From NCBI GenBank assembly GCA_963682175.1, contig OY821772.1:60224925-60288924 (forward strand): 64,000 nt of DNA, in the 5' to 3' direction. A program made the position numbers and the translations under genes. A model generated the notes under the pieces. The model ran no database searches. It was given only the letters and a program-made list of their open reading frames with translations, and was not told where the DNA came from. This document shows positions 18,623 to 32,400 of this stretch, piece after piece. The stretch is from Triglochin maritima. Its lineage: Eukaryota; Streptophyta; Magnoliopsida; Alismatales; Juncaginaceae. The first letter of the stretch is position 1. Every line of letters begins with the position of its first letter.

Positions 18623-18952
18623 TCATCGACCGATTGTCTGTTTTCCCACACAAATACTTAATACACATATTCAAGGTAAAAAATAACAAATACTATCACC
18701 ATAATTTGGTGTCATATGTGAAATATGTTATACACAACTAACTACACATGAAATGCAGACAAAGATAGTGGATCTTATACTGAAAGATTAATTCGACTGT
18801 ATATATAGGAATCACATAATATTCTGTATCTTTTTCCTTGAGTGTTCATTTTCACTATGGAGGTACTTACATAGTTACATTATGCTCGTGGTTTCAAACT
18901 TGTACTGAACCAACCGGGTTGGACCGGTTAGCGTAGGAGCCCAAGACAACTT
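18623..18952. other. AT-rich spacer
   Basis: No frame, repeat or regulatory signal that I can support between the LTR-like segment and the Harbinger element. Confidence 0.4.
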
Positions 18953-19296
18953 TTAGACCATATATAATAGCTCCCGGGCTATCCCCGGGCGTCCTGCTAC
19001 CTCTCTCCGCCAAGTCAGCTTCTCTCTCCGCCACGTCAGCTCACCTCACCCATAAAAAAATATATATATAACCACGCCCGAGCTAACCACACTCACCCTA
19101 CACTCTCTTTCCTCCACACCATTTCTTAATTAAACAATTTTAATTCTTACACCACATTTAACAAATTACATTTTACATAATTCTAATTCTAATTACGTTA
19201 TAATTACAATTGACGAAATGATTAATATTATTAATTAGTAATTAACAATAATAATTAATATTAAACCACGAGAAATTTTAGTAATTAAAATTAGAA

Positions 19297-19408
19297 ATGC
19301 ACAGTAAACGCGTGAATGCACAGTACACGCGTGCAAAGAAAGTAGTTCGCGTGAATGCACAATATCCGCGTGCGCGTACAATACACGTGTGAATGCACAG
19401 TATCTGAT
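19297..19408. repeat. CGCGTG motif cluster upstream of the Harbinger A gene
   Basis: Five related motifs (gcacagtaaacgcgtg, gcacagtacacgcgtg, ttcgcgtg, atccgcgtgcgcgt, acacgtgtg) occur in about 110 bp between the element end and the gene start at 19463. A similar cluster precedes the transposase gene of element B. Confidence 0.75.
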
Positions 19409-19462
19409 TTTTCCTCTATATATACCTCATACAAACACAACATAAACTTCACACAACTTCAA

Positions 19463-20594
19463 AATGTCTTCTCAGATCACAACCGTTCTCCCCGTTGTTC
19501 CCAATCAAATCCATGTCCACACTATCCACAAGGATACCCCGTCCATATTTTCCACAACCATTCCAACAGCTAGAATTCTCTCATTACGCTAAGTCATTCC
19601 AACAACCATTCCAACAGTCTGACTTCTCCCCATACGCACCATCTTTCCCACCACTAGACCAAAATCAATAATTTCCACAATTCCCCCAACACGCACCACA
19701 ATTCCCACAAAATAAACCTCAATTTCAGATGTTTGGCCGCAACATGTCATAAGTAAGTACTCGTAGTATGGATGACACTCAAGAAGATGACTAAAACGAC
19801 GATGAGTCCCCACCACGCCAGACTGTCGCACCACCATCCACGCGTCCACAGCGATGCTGCAAAGTCCAAGCCGTCAAAAGCAATCCAAAGTTGTGCACCA
19901 CACATGAGGACGAGCGACTCGTGTCGGCATATATGGAGGTCAATTCTGATGCAGTGACGGGGACAAACCAGAAGGTTACTTCCTTGTGGACTAAACTAAA
20001 ACGAGTTTACGACATCTCCATCGATGGAACGGGCCTCTCCGAGAGGAATGCGGAGTCCTTAAAAGAACGGTTGAGGAGAATTATACATGTTGTCAACAAA
20101 TGGGTCGGGTGCTTCGATCAGGCGTACCGACAGAAAATGAGTGGGCAGAACGACGACGATGTCGTCCGACAAGCGAACCACATCTACGAGCGCACTAATA
20201 AGTCTAAATTTCTTTACTTTGATGCTTGGGTCATGTTGCGTAGGTACCTGAAATGGGAGTCCCTGCTATCTATGAAAATGGCGTGCGTGTTGGTCGTGAG
20301 TCCCCAGAGTTTGACGATGAAAGCAGTCCCCATTCAGGAAGCCTTGGAAGAAAAAAAAGCATTGATGACTCCAGAACGCAATCATCATTGGAGGCAGAAG
20401 AAATGACGTCAGGATCGTCTACCCGCCCACCATGTGTGAAGAAGACAAAAAACAAGGGTAAAAGTTCATTAGGCCCTGAAGGCAACACCGACGTTATGGA
20501 ATTTGCACAACAAATTGCATACAACGCCCAAGTGAGATTAGAAAGTTTTTCCAAGCATGAGGAATTAGCGGAGCGTAATTTTCAGACATGTTAA
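19463..20594 (+). pseudogene. Harbinger ORF1-type Myb/SANT-like protein, degraded
   Basis: A start at ATGTCTTCTCAGATC is followed by a Pro/Gln/Phe-rich region interrupted by stops. From about 19870 a Myb/SANT-like segment is readable: HEDERLVSAYMEVNSD, TGTNQKVTSLWTKLKRVYD, then ESLKERLRRI and KWVGCFDQAYRQ, typical of the plant family often labelled glutathione S-transferase T3-like or Myb-like. The expected Trp-Thr start of the domain reads Cys-Thr. Near 20260 the frame shifts to one encoding GVPAIYENGVR and a Lys/Ser-rich NAM-associated-type tail ending ERNFQTC. In active PIF/Harbinger elements ORF1 binds DNA and helps import the transposase. This copy has several breaks and is not functional. 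Confidence 0.75.
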
Positions 20595-21187
20595 AAAAAC
20601 TAAGCTCAACATGCTTCACTCTATGATGAAAAATGACAACCCGTCAGAACGGAAACAAAAAGCGATTGTGAAACTCATGGACTGGGGGGAAGAAAATGGT
20701 TTCATGTAGTTTGTTAGTTCATATTAGTTCGTATTTCGTGTAGTTTATATTACGTGTAGTTTGTTGTATTTTGTATTTCATTTATTTCGTACCGCTCCGT
20801 ATCTACGTCTACTTTGTATTTCGTACCGCGATGTGTTGTTCTTATGATGTTTTAGTATTAATATAATTTCTAATTTGAGCATTGAATATGGATTTATCTT
20901 TTATTTGAGCATGAAATTTGATGTACTGTATAAATTTAAAATATTTTTCAAATTAATAACATCAAAAATTATCACACAACATTACTAAAAATACCTAATA
21001 CATTATCAATTAACTCTCGTAACAAATCATCGACTAAAATAAATATATAAAAAATTGGACGAATGGGGGCAACACGTGCCCCCCACCCGATGGGCGCTTG
21101 GGTTGGCACCCTGGGCGCCAGCCCGGCAGACGCCCTCCCCGTTAAGGGGAGGCCGCCCGGGTCTCCGACCCGTTAAGCTTGCTCTTA

Positions 21188-22159
21188 ACCCGCACAACGA
21201 CCAGCTTGGTCGAGACTAGAGTGTACTTAAAAGTCAAACATCAATGATCGATATTTTATGATCTTTTTTTTATTTTTTGTAAAAGAAATTATTTTATTAA
21301 TTACGGAGGTGAGTTTAAACAAACGTCAGCCTCAAAATAGTTACAAAGTTATTAAGTATGGTATTTTTATTTCAGTTGTTTCTAGTGCCGACACAAAAAA
21401 AGAAGTTAGATTCTATTACAGGTTCTATTCCCATCCATTAAATTTGTAATGGATTATGGAAATAGTTCAAATTTCTCTATCTTCCATGATTAACTCGTGA
21501 CCTTAATCTGATTGATTATCTTTCAGAAATCACTTTCTTTCGGAGACTTTTCCATTCACAATATCACATAACCATCATCATCTACTGTTCTACACTAATG
21601 CTAATATTAAGTAATGTGGTTGGTGGGACGTCTCCTCTCTTTCCTATTGAAAGTCGCATGTTTTTACTAACATAAAGACCTTAATTACCCAACAAGTGGC
21701 CGTTGGATTCCCTTCTCTCTTTATTTCGGGAAGAACTACAAGTCACTATCACTTGATTCAACCTTGTGGTCCAATTTACTTATGCTCTTGTTTGGTTCTC
21801 TACACTTTCTATAGAGACCAACAACGACGTCCAACCCGAATTCTACAATCATATGCTTGTAACAAAAGAAATGCAAGTCTCCATTAACTTCAAGAAAGCA
21901 CACCTAAGGAAATCATATATTTCCTTATGGACTTGAAAATGGAATCCGAGTGGGAGAACAATTGCCCTCATAAATATGATCTATTTGAACGCCGATCACA
22001 ACGTATTTTGTGGAGGGGCTATGCCAGCAGGAATTGATGAAGTGGGTCAGATTTACATGATGAAAATTCTAGGAGATCGAAATTTCATGGGGCTCAAAAT
22101 CCAGGAGAGTCAAAAATATAGAAGGATCGAAAATCCCGAAGGTCAAAGTCGAAAAGAAA

Positions 22160-22232
<73 letters not shown>

Positions 22233-24648
22233 AGGCATTTCTCAAAATCTAGAGAAACTGCTTGACCCCTCTAGATTTTATAAGTCTTTTAGGCCATTAG
22301 TAAGGGTCGTAGGGTTGGTTTTTTCTTCACAAATTTATGATCTTTTGTGGAAGTCTTAAATTGGATGAAACCCAACCTTTGGACATTTTTTTTAAGAGAA
22401 ATGAACAAAATTGAATTCGCTAACAACAAATCTAGACAGTACCACAGTAGTGCAATAATGGCACGTTACAATAACAACATATGGTCTAATGTAAGCAGAA
22501 AATAACAAAATTTGGACAGAGGTCCTTCGTGATGCATTCATTAATCATGTCTAATCCCCTCATGTATATCTTCAGAAGGTGAAATTTCATTTCGCGCCGC
22601 CCACATGAAGCAATTTATTTCATAGTTGAACAACATTGAAACAATTTTGGTTAATAATAGCTTGACATTGGCTTCCAATTAATCCTCATATAGTTATTCA
22701 ATGAATTCAACCAAGCTTTAATGATTCTATTCACAATTTACTAAAGAAAAAAATATTATTGGACATTATATTTGACTGTAGTATAACTGGATGAATCGTT
22801 AAAGACGGGTAGGTTGGTGATTAATTAACAGTAACATCATAACATAACACGAGGAATCTTATTTTTTAAATATAGATTGGCTTCATCCCAACATTTTTGG
22901 TTACATGTAGTTGTTTTATTCATCAGAGAATTTCTTTTTGTATTCATTTGCAATCTTGGTAATATATATTCTCTACTGTTTCCGTTCCTCTAAGATTCCA
23001 GAAGAATTTACTCTTATAGGTATGATTGAGTAGTTTTGTTTGTGTTCGATCAAAAGGCTTCTGCTCACATGCTATACTGACAATTGAATTGGCTGTAGCA
23101 ACACAAGATGCCACTGTTCATAACTGTCAGCTAACTCGACTTCTTGAATTATTTGTACGTTTTAGATTTAGATAAGCCCACTAATACTAAATACTCCGCA
23201 ATAATATGGATCCATTTTCACCCTAGTTCTACAATTTCCCCCTCTTTTTCTTTCCGTTCTTAACTTGTAATTTGTATTGTTATTTTCAGAATGCTCGTGA
23301 AATGACATTGGAGAAGTAGTCATATATTGCTTAAAATGTAGAAATGAACATTTTGCTGATAGGTTATGTTTACATAACTTGTAAGTACTCAAATAATAAC
23401 ATAAGGTTGATCGACCTAACCATAATCAATAGGATCCACTACTCTTAAAAATTATTAACACAAATTTGATACTCATTAAGAACTTAAAATTTAAAATGCA
23501 TATTAAAAATCTAAACCATACATTTTGTTTTATGTCGTAAATTAAAAATAATTCAATTTGAATATCGTTTTATATAAGATCATGTGATGTTAAATTCGTA
23601 ATAAATTCGGTGCGTTGATTCGTAATATCATATAAGACGATTTACAAATTTTATGATTTTCGATAAACATATTAAATAAAATTTATTGTTTGCATTTTCC
23701 GTTTGAAGATTAAGATTTGAATTATCAACAATTATAAATTGATGTTAACCCTTTTTAAAATAGTAGATCCCTCGTCACATATGCTACGACAAACTTCACC
23801 TAGACAAAAAAAACCCCTGAAAATAATCACGTGGTGGAGAGTGTAAGAGTACAATCTCAAGTTCTCTAAACGACAAGTAAATAACATTTTTTATTTGACT
23901 TGCATCCAATACCATTCATTTCATTGCTTGGGTTTGTAGAATACCAAACAAATATTAGATGGTATTAAATAGGTTGATCAACATGTTGCACTCGCTCTTA
24001 GCAACATTATCTATATATGTTGAAATGAAGGATATAGTGTGTGAGAGTTTTGCGAATATAATATGTATGACTTTGCTCAAAATGAAGAGATTTTTTTTGC
24101 CCACTACCTCGATTTTGAAAATGAGGTTCGCCAATCACATTGACTACATCACACCAAAATTCTTAGGTTTTATAGAGTTTATTGATCAATCCATTTTCAT
24201 ATGGTACTGGAACCAGTCAATCGGATTGTAGTACGTATACATGAGTATGTGATAATGCTGAAATATATTAGCACAAAACACCATAATAAAGTCTTATCTA
24301 CTGCCTTGTAATTCGTTCTAACGACGTGGTTAGGTTTCGTGGTGATTAACAAATTTTACAATGAATTAAAAACTGACTTTATTATATGTAACGTTTGGCT
24401 AGAGCCATGATATTCTTTGCACATGATACCCATATCATACACTTTGTGGCTCTAGTTGAAGAGAACCAACAAATAGATCACAAGATTTTGGTTTCATATA
24501 TCTACTTGCACATGAGATGAGTACGTAAATAGTTAGACCTCTACCACTTTATACACAACCTTATCAGTTATCACATCCCAACACAAACCATATAACTAAC
24601 ATAAACACAAGCTTAGAAAGAGAGAGAATCCAAACCAAACAAGAAAGG
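21188..24648. other. Long intergenic region, no gene recognised
   Basis: AT-rich throughout. Scattered frames of 60-127 codons (for instance 21976-22359, which runs through a microsatellite, and 23959-24231) show no known motif and no splice structure linking them. The last 100 bp before 24649 are probably promoter and 5' UTR of the next gene. Confidence 0.5.
22163..22232. repeat. (TA)n(TG)n compound microsatellite
   Basis: About 24 TA units run directly into 11 TG units. Confidence 0.98.
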
Positions 24649-25531
24649 ATGGGAAGTGTTTGTAGCAAGTGTGATGAGGAGGTGACCAACATGAGAGTAA
24701 GACTCCAATTGTTAGAAAAAGAGATGAGAGAGCAAGAGAAGAAGGCCCGCAAGATTCTTGTGTTGAAGCAAGAGGAATGGAGGAAGGAGAGGGAGAAGTG
24801 TAAGGAGGAAAATATGGCCATGAGGAAGAGGCTCGAAGAGGAGTACAAGAGGAGGTGGGCAATGGAAGGTGTGATTAGTGGTTGGAAGAAGATGAAACAA
24901 GAAGAGTTGGATCCCTGTTGTGTTATGGAGAAGATGAGGGTGGAGGAAGAGAGAAGAAAGGAGGCTGTGGAGAAGTGGAAGCAACTCTACCTTGAGATTA
25001 AGTCTGAGCTCGATGATCTCATTCATCGCACTCGACAAGGTAATATCTTATTTTCTTTCGAAGATTTACCACTCTTAAATGAATACAACTTGTTAGGCTA
25101 ATTTTTGGTCTTCACTATTCTAAAATTATTGATCCAACAATTCGACGGGCAACCACAAATTAGGTGATATAATTGACAAAATGAGAGTTTTTCTTTTCTT
25201 TCTTTCGCATGTGGCATCATAATCGTGTGTAATTGAACCTTGAAAGTGAAGGCAATGTGACTGAGATGATTTTATTTTTTTTTATTTTTTTTTTGATTTA
25301 GGTGAGGAGTTGTGGTGGGAAAGTAGAGAAGAGGTGATTCATGTGTTCCAGAGGGAATTAAAGGCCAGAGAAGAGATGATGAAGTTGCTTAGGCTACGAC
25401 TTACAGCTATGGAACAGGAAGGAATTAAAAGAGACAGAGAGATTGACATCCTAAGACAAAGCCTTCGGATCCTAAGCGCCAAAAAACACAATGCTAAGAA
25501 GCAAAGAATTTTGAAAATGCAGAGTTGCTGA
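24649..25531 (+). CDS. Small coiled-coil protein with N-terminal lipidation motif
   Basis: Exon 1 is 24649-25039 and exon 2 is 25302-25531. The intron is GT-AG with a T-rich end, splits a Gly codon in phase 1 and keeps the frame for 206 residues. The start MGSVCSKC fits the N-myristoylation consensus (Gly2, Ser6) with nearby Cys5 and Cys8 that could be palmitoylated, which suggests membrane attachment. Residues about 10-200 are Glu/Lys/Arg-rich heptad-like coiled coil. Exon 2 contains the more specific string EELWWESREEV, then KAREEMMKLLRLRLTAMEQE and REIDILRQSLRIL, which looks like a conserved plant-specific C-terminal block. I do not recognise a named family and assign no function. It converges with the receptor kinase gene 0.94 kb downstream. 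Confidence 0.8.
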
Positions 25532-26470
25532 TTGCATCATTCCTGGAATTACATTAATTTCAGCTTCCCGTAAGCTCTTGAGGCCTTCAGAGCAGTTAGT
25601 TCAGAGTCAACCATAGCGTACATCCAGATTGATTGGAATCCAAAATTTTAAAATGTAGCATGAAGATTGAGGAAGCCTGGTATAGTTTATTTTTTAATTT
25701 TATATATGATGAAAATAGTAATTGGTATACACCAACATGGAGGGAAATTCATAATGTATCCTGGAGAAGGGGAAATGCCATACCTATTTGAGATAATCAA
25801 GTTGAGATTGTGAAACAAGTTGACATGCATATCCATTAGTAACCATAGATTAACAAAGGAAAAACTCGATGTCAAAAGCTCCCAGTGCAGAACAAGTTTC
25901 AGCTAAACAAACTTACATTGGATTACCACTAACCCATACTAACTTCGTTTTCATGATTCAGAGTTGGTGGTCACACCATCCTGGCTAGTTATCCTGTCAT
26001 TTTTTTTTAGTCTGTAACTGACCTCTACCAAATTTATGTTAAGTATACTACTACTCACCAAATTCTCAAGAGACATGCTTCTGAACAGGACAACAACACA
26101 ACTCCTAAAGTCCAGCCATAATGTTGCAAACGGTTATAGATCAGACAGATATCTAAGCTAACAATATCTTTTTAATAATCGCCACAAATAATCATCACAA
26201 TTATGGCTAAAGACGAGAGTTGCACCAAATTGTATAACAACGTCCATTTGAAATCTCCCGGGTAAAAGTACATTTCATATTTCTCAGATAAATAAATGAA
26301 GATTAACAAAATTAGAAGCCACAACTTGATATAGTTAGCAATGCTGGTGGGAGACCAGTCCATGCATTTCCTATTGCTACACACCAAGCAAATTAGGAAC
26401 CACAACCTTTGAAAACTGTACATTCGAATCAGAATATATTATCAAGGAACAAGGAATTCCTCCCATATCC
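25532..26470. other. 3' flanks of two convergent genes
   Basis: AT-rich region between the stop of the coiled-coil gene (+) and the stop of the ALE2-like gene (-). Short frames only; it presumably holds both 3' UTRs. Confidence 0.5.
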
Positions 26471-29400
26471 TCAAACCCAATTCCCATTCAGATCAAAATG
26501 CCGAGAAAGAAACCCATGTTCACTCATGCTTCCTCTCAACCTCGCAAAGCGTCGGATACTTCTCATGGGACCTGATCGATTGTGTCTAGCTAATGACTCG
26601 CGTCTTCCAATCAAATAAGATGTTGAATGAGGACGTTTCATTTCTTCAAATGGACCAGAACTGTACTCCAGAGTGACAAAAGACGAAGCATATCCAAAGT
26701 TTAAACGGGGAGGGGTACCTTCATTCCACCAGCTACTACCACCACCAGTCTCTCCTCTAAAGTCACCATCAAGAGCAGAGGACTCTCTTTGACTGCAAGA
26801 ATCCTCACAGGCATCGTTAGTGTCGTTGCATATTGATTTCAGAATCTGCACAACTTCTCCCATGAATGGCCGATGAGACACATTTGGCTCAACACACATG
26901 TAAGCAATTCTTGCCACCTTTCTCACATTTTCGATGTCATAGTTCCCACCCAAGGAAGGATCAACCAACTCCTGGAGTCCTTCCCTGCTAGTAAGTAGAG
27001 GACGAGCCCAGGTAACAAGATTTTCTTGTCCCTCGGGCTGAGACATATCTACAGGTTTTCTGCCTGATAAGAGCTCTAGCAATACGACGCCATAACTGTA
27101 TACATCACTTTCCACAAGCAGGTGCCCAGTCATTGCATACTCCGGAGCAACATATCTGTAAGATGTTTCTAGTACTGTTAATAAATGAATAAAAACGATC
27201 AAGAATACAGATACGAAACAAATTGCAAGGGTATTAGCAGAGTTGGGATGCAAGATGCATCTACCACGAGATATTATATATATTTTTAACTTTTCAGTAA
27301 GGCTTTGACGTCACAAATCAAATCAAAGTTGTAAATAATACAGAGGGAGGGATATTGCACTGCTGAAAAAGAGAGATGAAAACACTTGGAGGCGCTCTAA
27401 GGGAGGTTTTGACATTAATGACAGGTAAAAATAGAATTACCCAAATGTTCCCATAACTCGTGTAGAAATATGATGGTTTCCTTCTGATGCTTCCCTGGCC
27501 AACCCAAAATCAGATACCTTGGGGGTGAAATCGTCTTCTAGTAAGATATTACTAGCTTTAAAATCTCGATGAATGACACGAGGATTGGAGTCCTCGTGCA
27601 GATAAGCCAACCCTCTAGCTGCTCCAAGAGCAATCTTCATTCGAGTATCCCAATCAAGAGAGTTTGCTTTACTGGCACCTGAAACCAAAAAAGGATATTA
27701 CCATATTTTACTAGATGTATGTAGTGAAGAAGCAACAAAAGTATGGGTTATTGAATAAATTATCATTTCTGATTTCAATATAATCCAGCATTGCATTGCA
27801 TTTCACTTTTGAATTTATATTGCTATGAAGTATCAAACTATGCTTATATAAGAGCATAATTCTATTGAGTTTATTTGAACAATAGATAGTTAACGATCTC
27901 TAATATTTTAGTAACTAAGTCAGATCTTAAAATGCATATCCTCTTTTGCGGATACAACACATTTTGAGATCGGGCTCAGGGAATATTTCCAATTTGGGCA
28001 GTCAATACTCAATAGGCCATCAGGGATTTCAAAATCTCTTACCATGCAAATGGGACTCAACACTTCCATTGTGAATGAGCTCGTAGATCAGACATCTCGC
28101 TGATCCCTCGATGCATATACCAATTAGCTTGACAAGGTTGCGGTGATGCAGACGGCTAAGCATCTCTACCTCTGCAATAAACTCCCGAACTCCATTCCGG
28201 TCCTCTCTAAGCATCTTAACTGCTATTTCAGTTCCATCATTTGTAGTACCATGGTAAACACACCCAAAACCTCCTTCACCTAAGATTTTTTTGGAACTGA
28301 ACTTGTCTGTCGACAACTCAAGCTCAGCCAGTGTAAAAGTCTTAACTGAGGGTGGACATGTTGGCATAGTGGAATTGAGGGAAAGCGATGTTGAGCTTTC
28401 TATGCTACTAGACATCATAGACCTCAGACCTGTGTCAAAGAAACCATTAAATAAAATCTTGAAATCACTACAGATGTGTCAGATGTTTATTTGCTGAGTA
28501 CATGTTCAGCATATTCATGAGATAATCTAACTAGCTCTTCATTTATTTACTAAACCAAGAAACAGAGCGAAAACCCAAACAAAAGAAAATCATAAATAAT
28601 GAAAGGGTGAGAAATAGGTCAAGGAATTGAAAGAATGGACTAGCTGAGTTCCACCCGACCCCCAAGCCAAAGGATTATCCAGCTTAAACAGAATGCACAT
28701 TGTGCAGTTATTTGGTCTGGCTAAAAAAAACAAGGAATACATGGTCAGCAGATGTTATGTCATAAATATAATTTCCAAAGCATGGGAATGTTCTCAGATT
28801 ACTAAATCATAGTATATTTTGTGGTAAAGCATTACTACCTAGCACTTTAGGTTCCCGGTTTCCCTAAGCCCTAAGGCTGAGCTTGGGTGGACCTGACGAG
28901 GACAGGCAAAGGTTTGAAGTTTCAACACAATATAAAGTATAAAAACCGTCAACCCACCTCTTAGCGGCACAAATGCAGGTTTAAACACGTCTCCAACCTG
29001 TCAACCTACCTACCATAAATAGATTTCACTTTTAAGTTTGATGTTTTGAACTAACTTGAAAATGTATTACGTTGTTTCTAAATGTTCTTGACAAATTTGT
29101 AGGTAACATCATTTGGCAATCACCCAGTTATTGACCTGTCAGCTCGCTTTTGCCTCGTTTAAACCACATTGTTATTAACCAAAATTATTGAAAACTCAAT
29201 TGACCTGCCAACCCAACTCATGACCTGGTAACCTGTCCGGTTAAGAGTTAGGAGTGCATACCCATTTATAGTATAAGTTTGACTCGTCTCTTTAATTATT
29301 AGAAGCTAACAAGACGGGTTATACATCTATCTAAACAAACATACTTGTTCCATTCACACTCATAACTCACTATAAAAGCTTTGTAAACTACATTATTGCG

Positions 29401-32400
29401 TCACAATTAACAAATAAGGGCAGAAAGAGAAAATTTTATACCAGACCGTTTGTTGATGGTGGAATGCAGAGCAGGAGCAACGGGCAGGCATGATTTTCCA
29501 GACTTGCACCACTTAGAAATAATAAAAACTAAAACAATGATTACTAGAAGAACTATCAACGAAGTCAAAGCAATTATAGCAATGATTCTAGCATTTATTT
29601 TCCGAGCCTTTCCAGGAGGGACATGTGCTATAATTGGTAGCTGATGAGCTCCAGGAAGCATAGAGGGTGGTGGAGATGGAAGCCCTGGTACCAATTATAG
29701 AAGGAATGAATAATTAAAGTATATAAATGATTGACAAACCAAGTATTATGCAAACAAGCATTACCTGGATATCGAACATAAATCACTTCATAGTTACCAA
29801 AAATAGATGCATTTATCGGAACTTTTTTCTCCCGAAATCTCTCGTAAATTAGAAAAGCAGACATATTATCAAACTTTTCACCAAGTGGCACTAGATCAAT
29901 ATCAACTCTTGTTTTATCTGGACCATTGGCAACCGCAGACATAATTTTTACTTGACTTTGCTTCACATATGTACCAGCTGCAACTTCTATCTCCAGCTCA
30001 GGAACCACTGTGAATACGCGAAAAGGAGCAACTGCCAAGTCAAGCTCCACTTGCAGAGGAAGCACACATCCACAAGGTGAACCAATTGGAGTTGTAGTAA
30101 GGGGATGAGAACATGAAATCCCACTGCAATCTGCAGCCAATCAGACCATTTATTTGGATATAAACATCTAACAAAAAGAACTATGGCTTCTAAAGGTAAA
30201 AAGAAAGCCATCAAATGCACAGAAAAATGACAAAAAATAAAGAAAATAAAGATCTATCTTATACCCTGGTCAAATACTGATGGTGGGTGTGCCGCTGCTT
30301 TGTGATGATGATGGTGTCTTGAGTATGACCATGATCCCTTCCGATGATGGTGATGGTGTCTAGGATAATCACCTGAAGGTTTTCTGGTTAAGGTCTTAAG
30401 GTAGTGTGTCATAATTATCCTTCAATTGTTTTTATCAACAAAAAATATTATAGAGAAGTACCACGAAAAGTTGGCGAGAGACTGGGTGCAAGTCCAAAAG
30501 GGGCTGGTGAAGCTAATGGTGCTGAAGATGTCCCATGCTTCATCCCATGTGGACCTGCTGGTGCCCCTGCTGTCAAACAATAGCCAAATTTACTAATGTA
30601 AGAACATCACTTGAAGTCAATGAACTGAAGAGATCTAGCATACAATGAAAAAGGAAATAAGAGTTGGCTACCAAATACTCTAAATGAAGGAGAAATCACA
30701 TATACCGATTATCTAGGTGTTTGTTATAAGAAATCCTGTAGTTAAATGCTACCTTTCTCAAACAGGTGAACGGGACGATGTTGCGGGTGCACAGGACGAT
30801 GTGGTTGCACATTCGACGATTCCGAAGAAAAGAAAGAAAAGTACAATGCTGTATGGGAGGAAGCTTCTGCAAAAAAGGAAACCATAACTTTTGACTAACG
30901 TAGATAAGTTAAAAACAAACTGTTGACTGCTCAGGAACTAAAAACTTTTCCAAAGTTGTAAGGAATAAATAGAAATAATCTACTTTCAACTAAACAGAAG
31001 GCCAAAATGTGCTAAGCTAAAAATTAGGTAGATATCAACACCAAAAATGGAATGCATGAACCGGTAACGTAGGACGGCTTCATGTTATATCATGAAGAAC
31101 TTCAAATTTTAAATCACGATTTGTTAAGAGGTTTTGCTGCACAAATCCTGAACTTGCTAGCGTTAAAATGGAACTATGACTTTTTTAAAGCATAGTGTAC
31201 CAGCCAGGTGTAAGGTGTTTATTTAAGTTCTTCACATTTACTTTCCACTTCGCAGATGTATTTTGATGAGTTAAAATCTACTTGGTTGGGATTCTTTTCA
31301 TGTTGACTTAAGGTTGGTAAGCACACTGCATTGTTGAGTATGGAATTGTCATCATTTTGGCAGAAAATTATATTACTACTGAAACAACTAAAAACTTGTT
31401 TTTTAACAGTCTACAATGTGCACATAAATTTAATAAGACAATCACATCCTTGATTGACGAAAATCATACGAGATGATTGTCGTGACATCATGTAGTCAAA
31501 AATCATACGAACTACTTGTGACTTGTTTGATGGGATCAAGATAACGAGCTTGGCATCTCCAAGGTATACAATAAATCAATTTTCACTCCATGTATAATTG
31601 ATGAAAAATTGAGAGGGATAGAGAGAGGGACAGACATGGAACAATATGGTTTGCATATATGTATTATAAACCTTGCGTTAGTGAACAAAAAAATTACCAT
31701 TTTAATTTGATGTGTGCCAACAACTAAATTGGGCATTAAGACTATCATAGATTGGAAAAATCAATAGCAGATCGACATAACAAGTGATGTGTAACTTTTC
31801 CAGTCGCACAACAAGCCAAGAATAGCAAATGAGAATCTTGGTTTTGTTGTTTCGTCAAAATCATACAAATGACTTGTCCGACGAGATCAATATTACAAAC
31901 TAGCCGCTTCCAGGTAAACCACCGATCATTTTTCCCTCCACACCCGAGCTTTTTTTGCAAAGCACACACCTAAGACAAAGAGATATAACACGACAAACCA
32001 AGCTTCTAATTTGTCGCATGGTGTAAGCTAAATTGGGCATTCAGACTATCATGGACTGGCACAATCAATAGCTATTTCCACATAACAACCAAGATGTAAC
32101 TTCTCAAGCTGCACAACAATGTAATCAAGCCAGACATAGCAAATGAGAATCTTAGTTTTGTCGTTTCGTCAAAAATCACAATCACTTCCCGTAAAACAAC
32201 CAATCATTTTTCCTCCACATTCGAAATTTATAACACGACAAAACCAATAATCTCATTTGGCACCTGCGAACAATTAAATTGGACACTAAAACTCCCATCA
32301 ACCGTTGCAATTAACAGTGAATCTACATAACAAGCGACACACAACTTCTCCACTCCCGAAATCAAACCAGGAATAGCAAACGTCATTGTCAGGATCAAAA

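Larger units (their letters stand above)
18956..21184 (+). mobile_element. PIF/Harbinger element A (Myb-like gene only)
   Basis: The flanking TTA occurs at 18953-18955 and 21185-21187, the usual Harbinger target duplication. Ends are GACCATATATAATAG and, inward from the right, GAGCAAGCTTAACGG, followed on both sides by GC-rich CCCGGG blocks. The first ~250 bp (to about 19210) align with the complement of the right end of element B, and the last ~130 bp with the complement of the left end of B. It carries only a degraded Myb/SANT-type gene; no transposase is left between 20600 and 21060. Confidence 0.85.
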
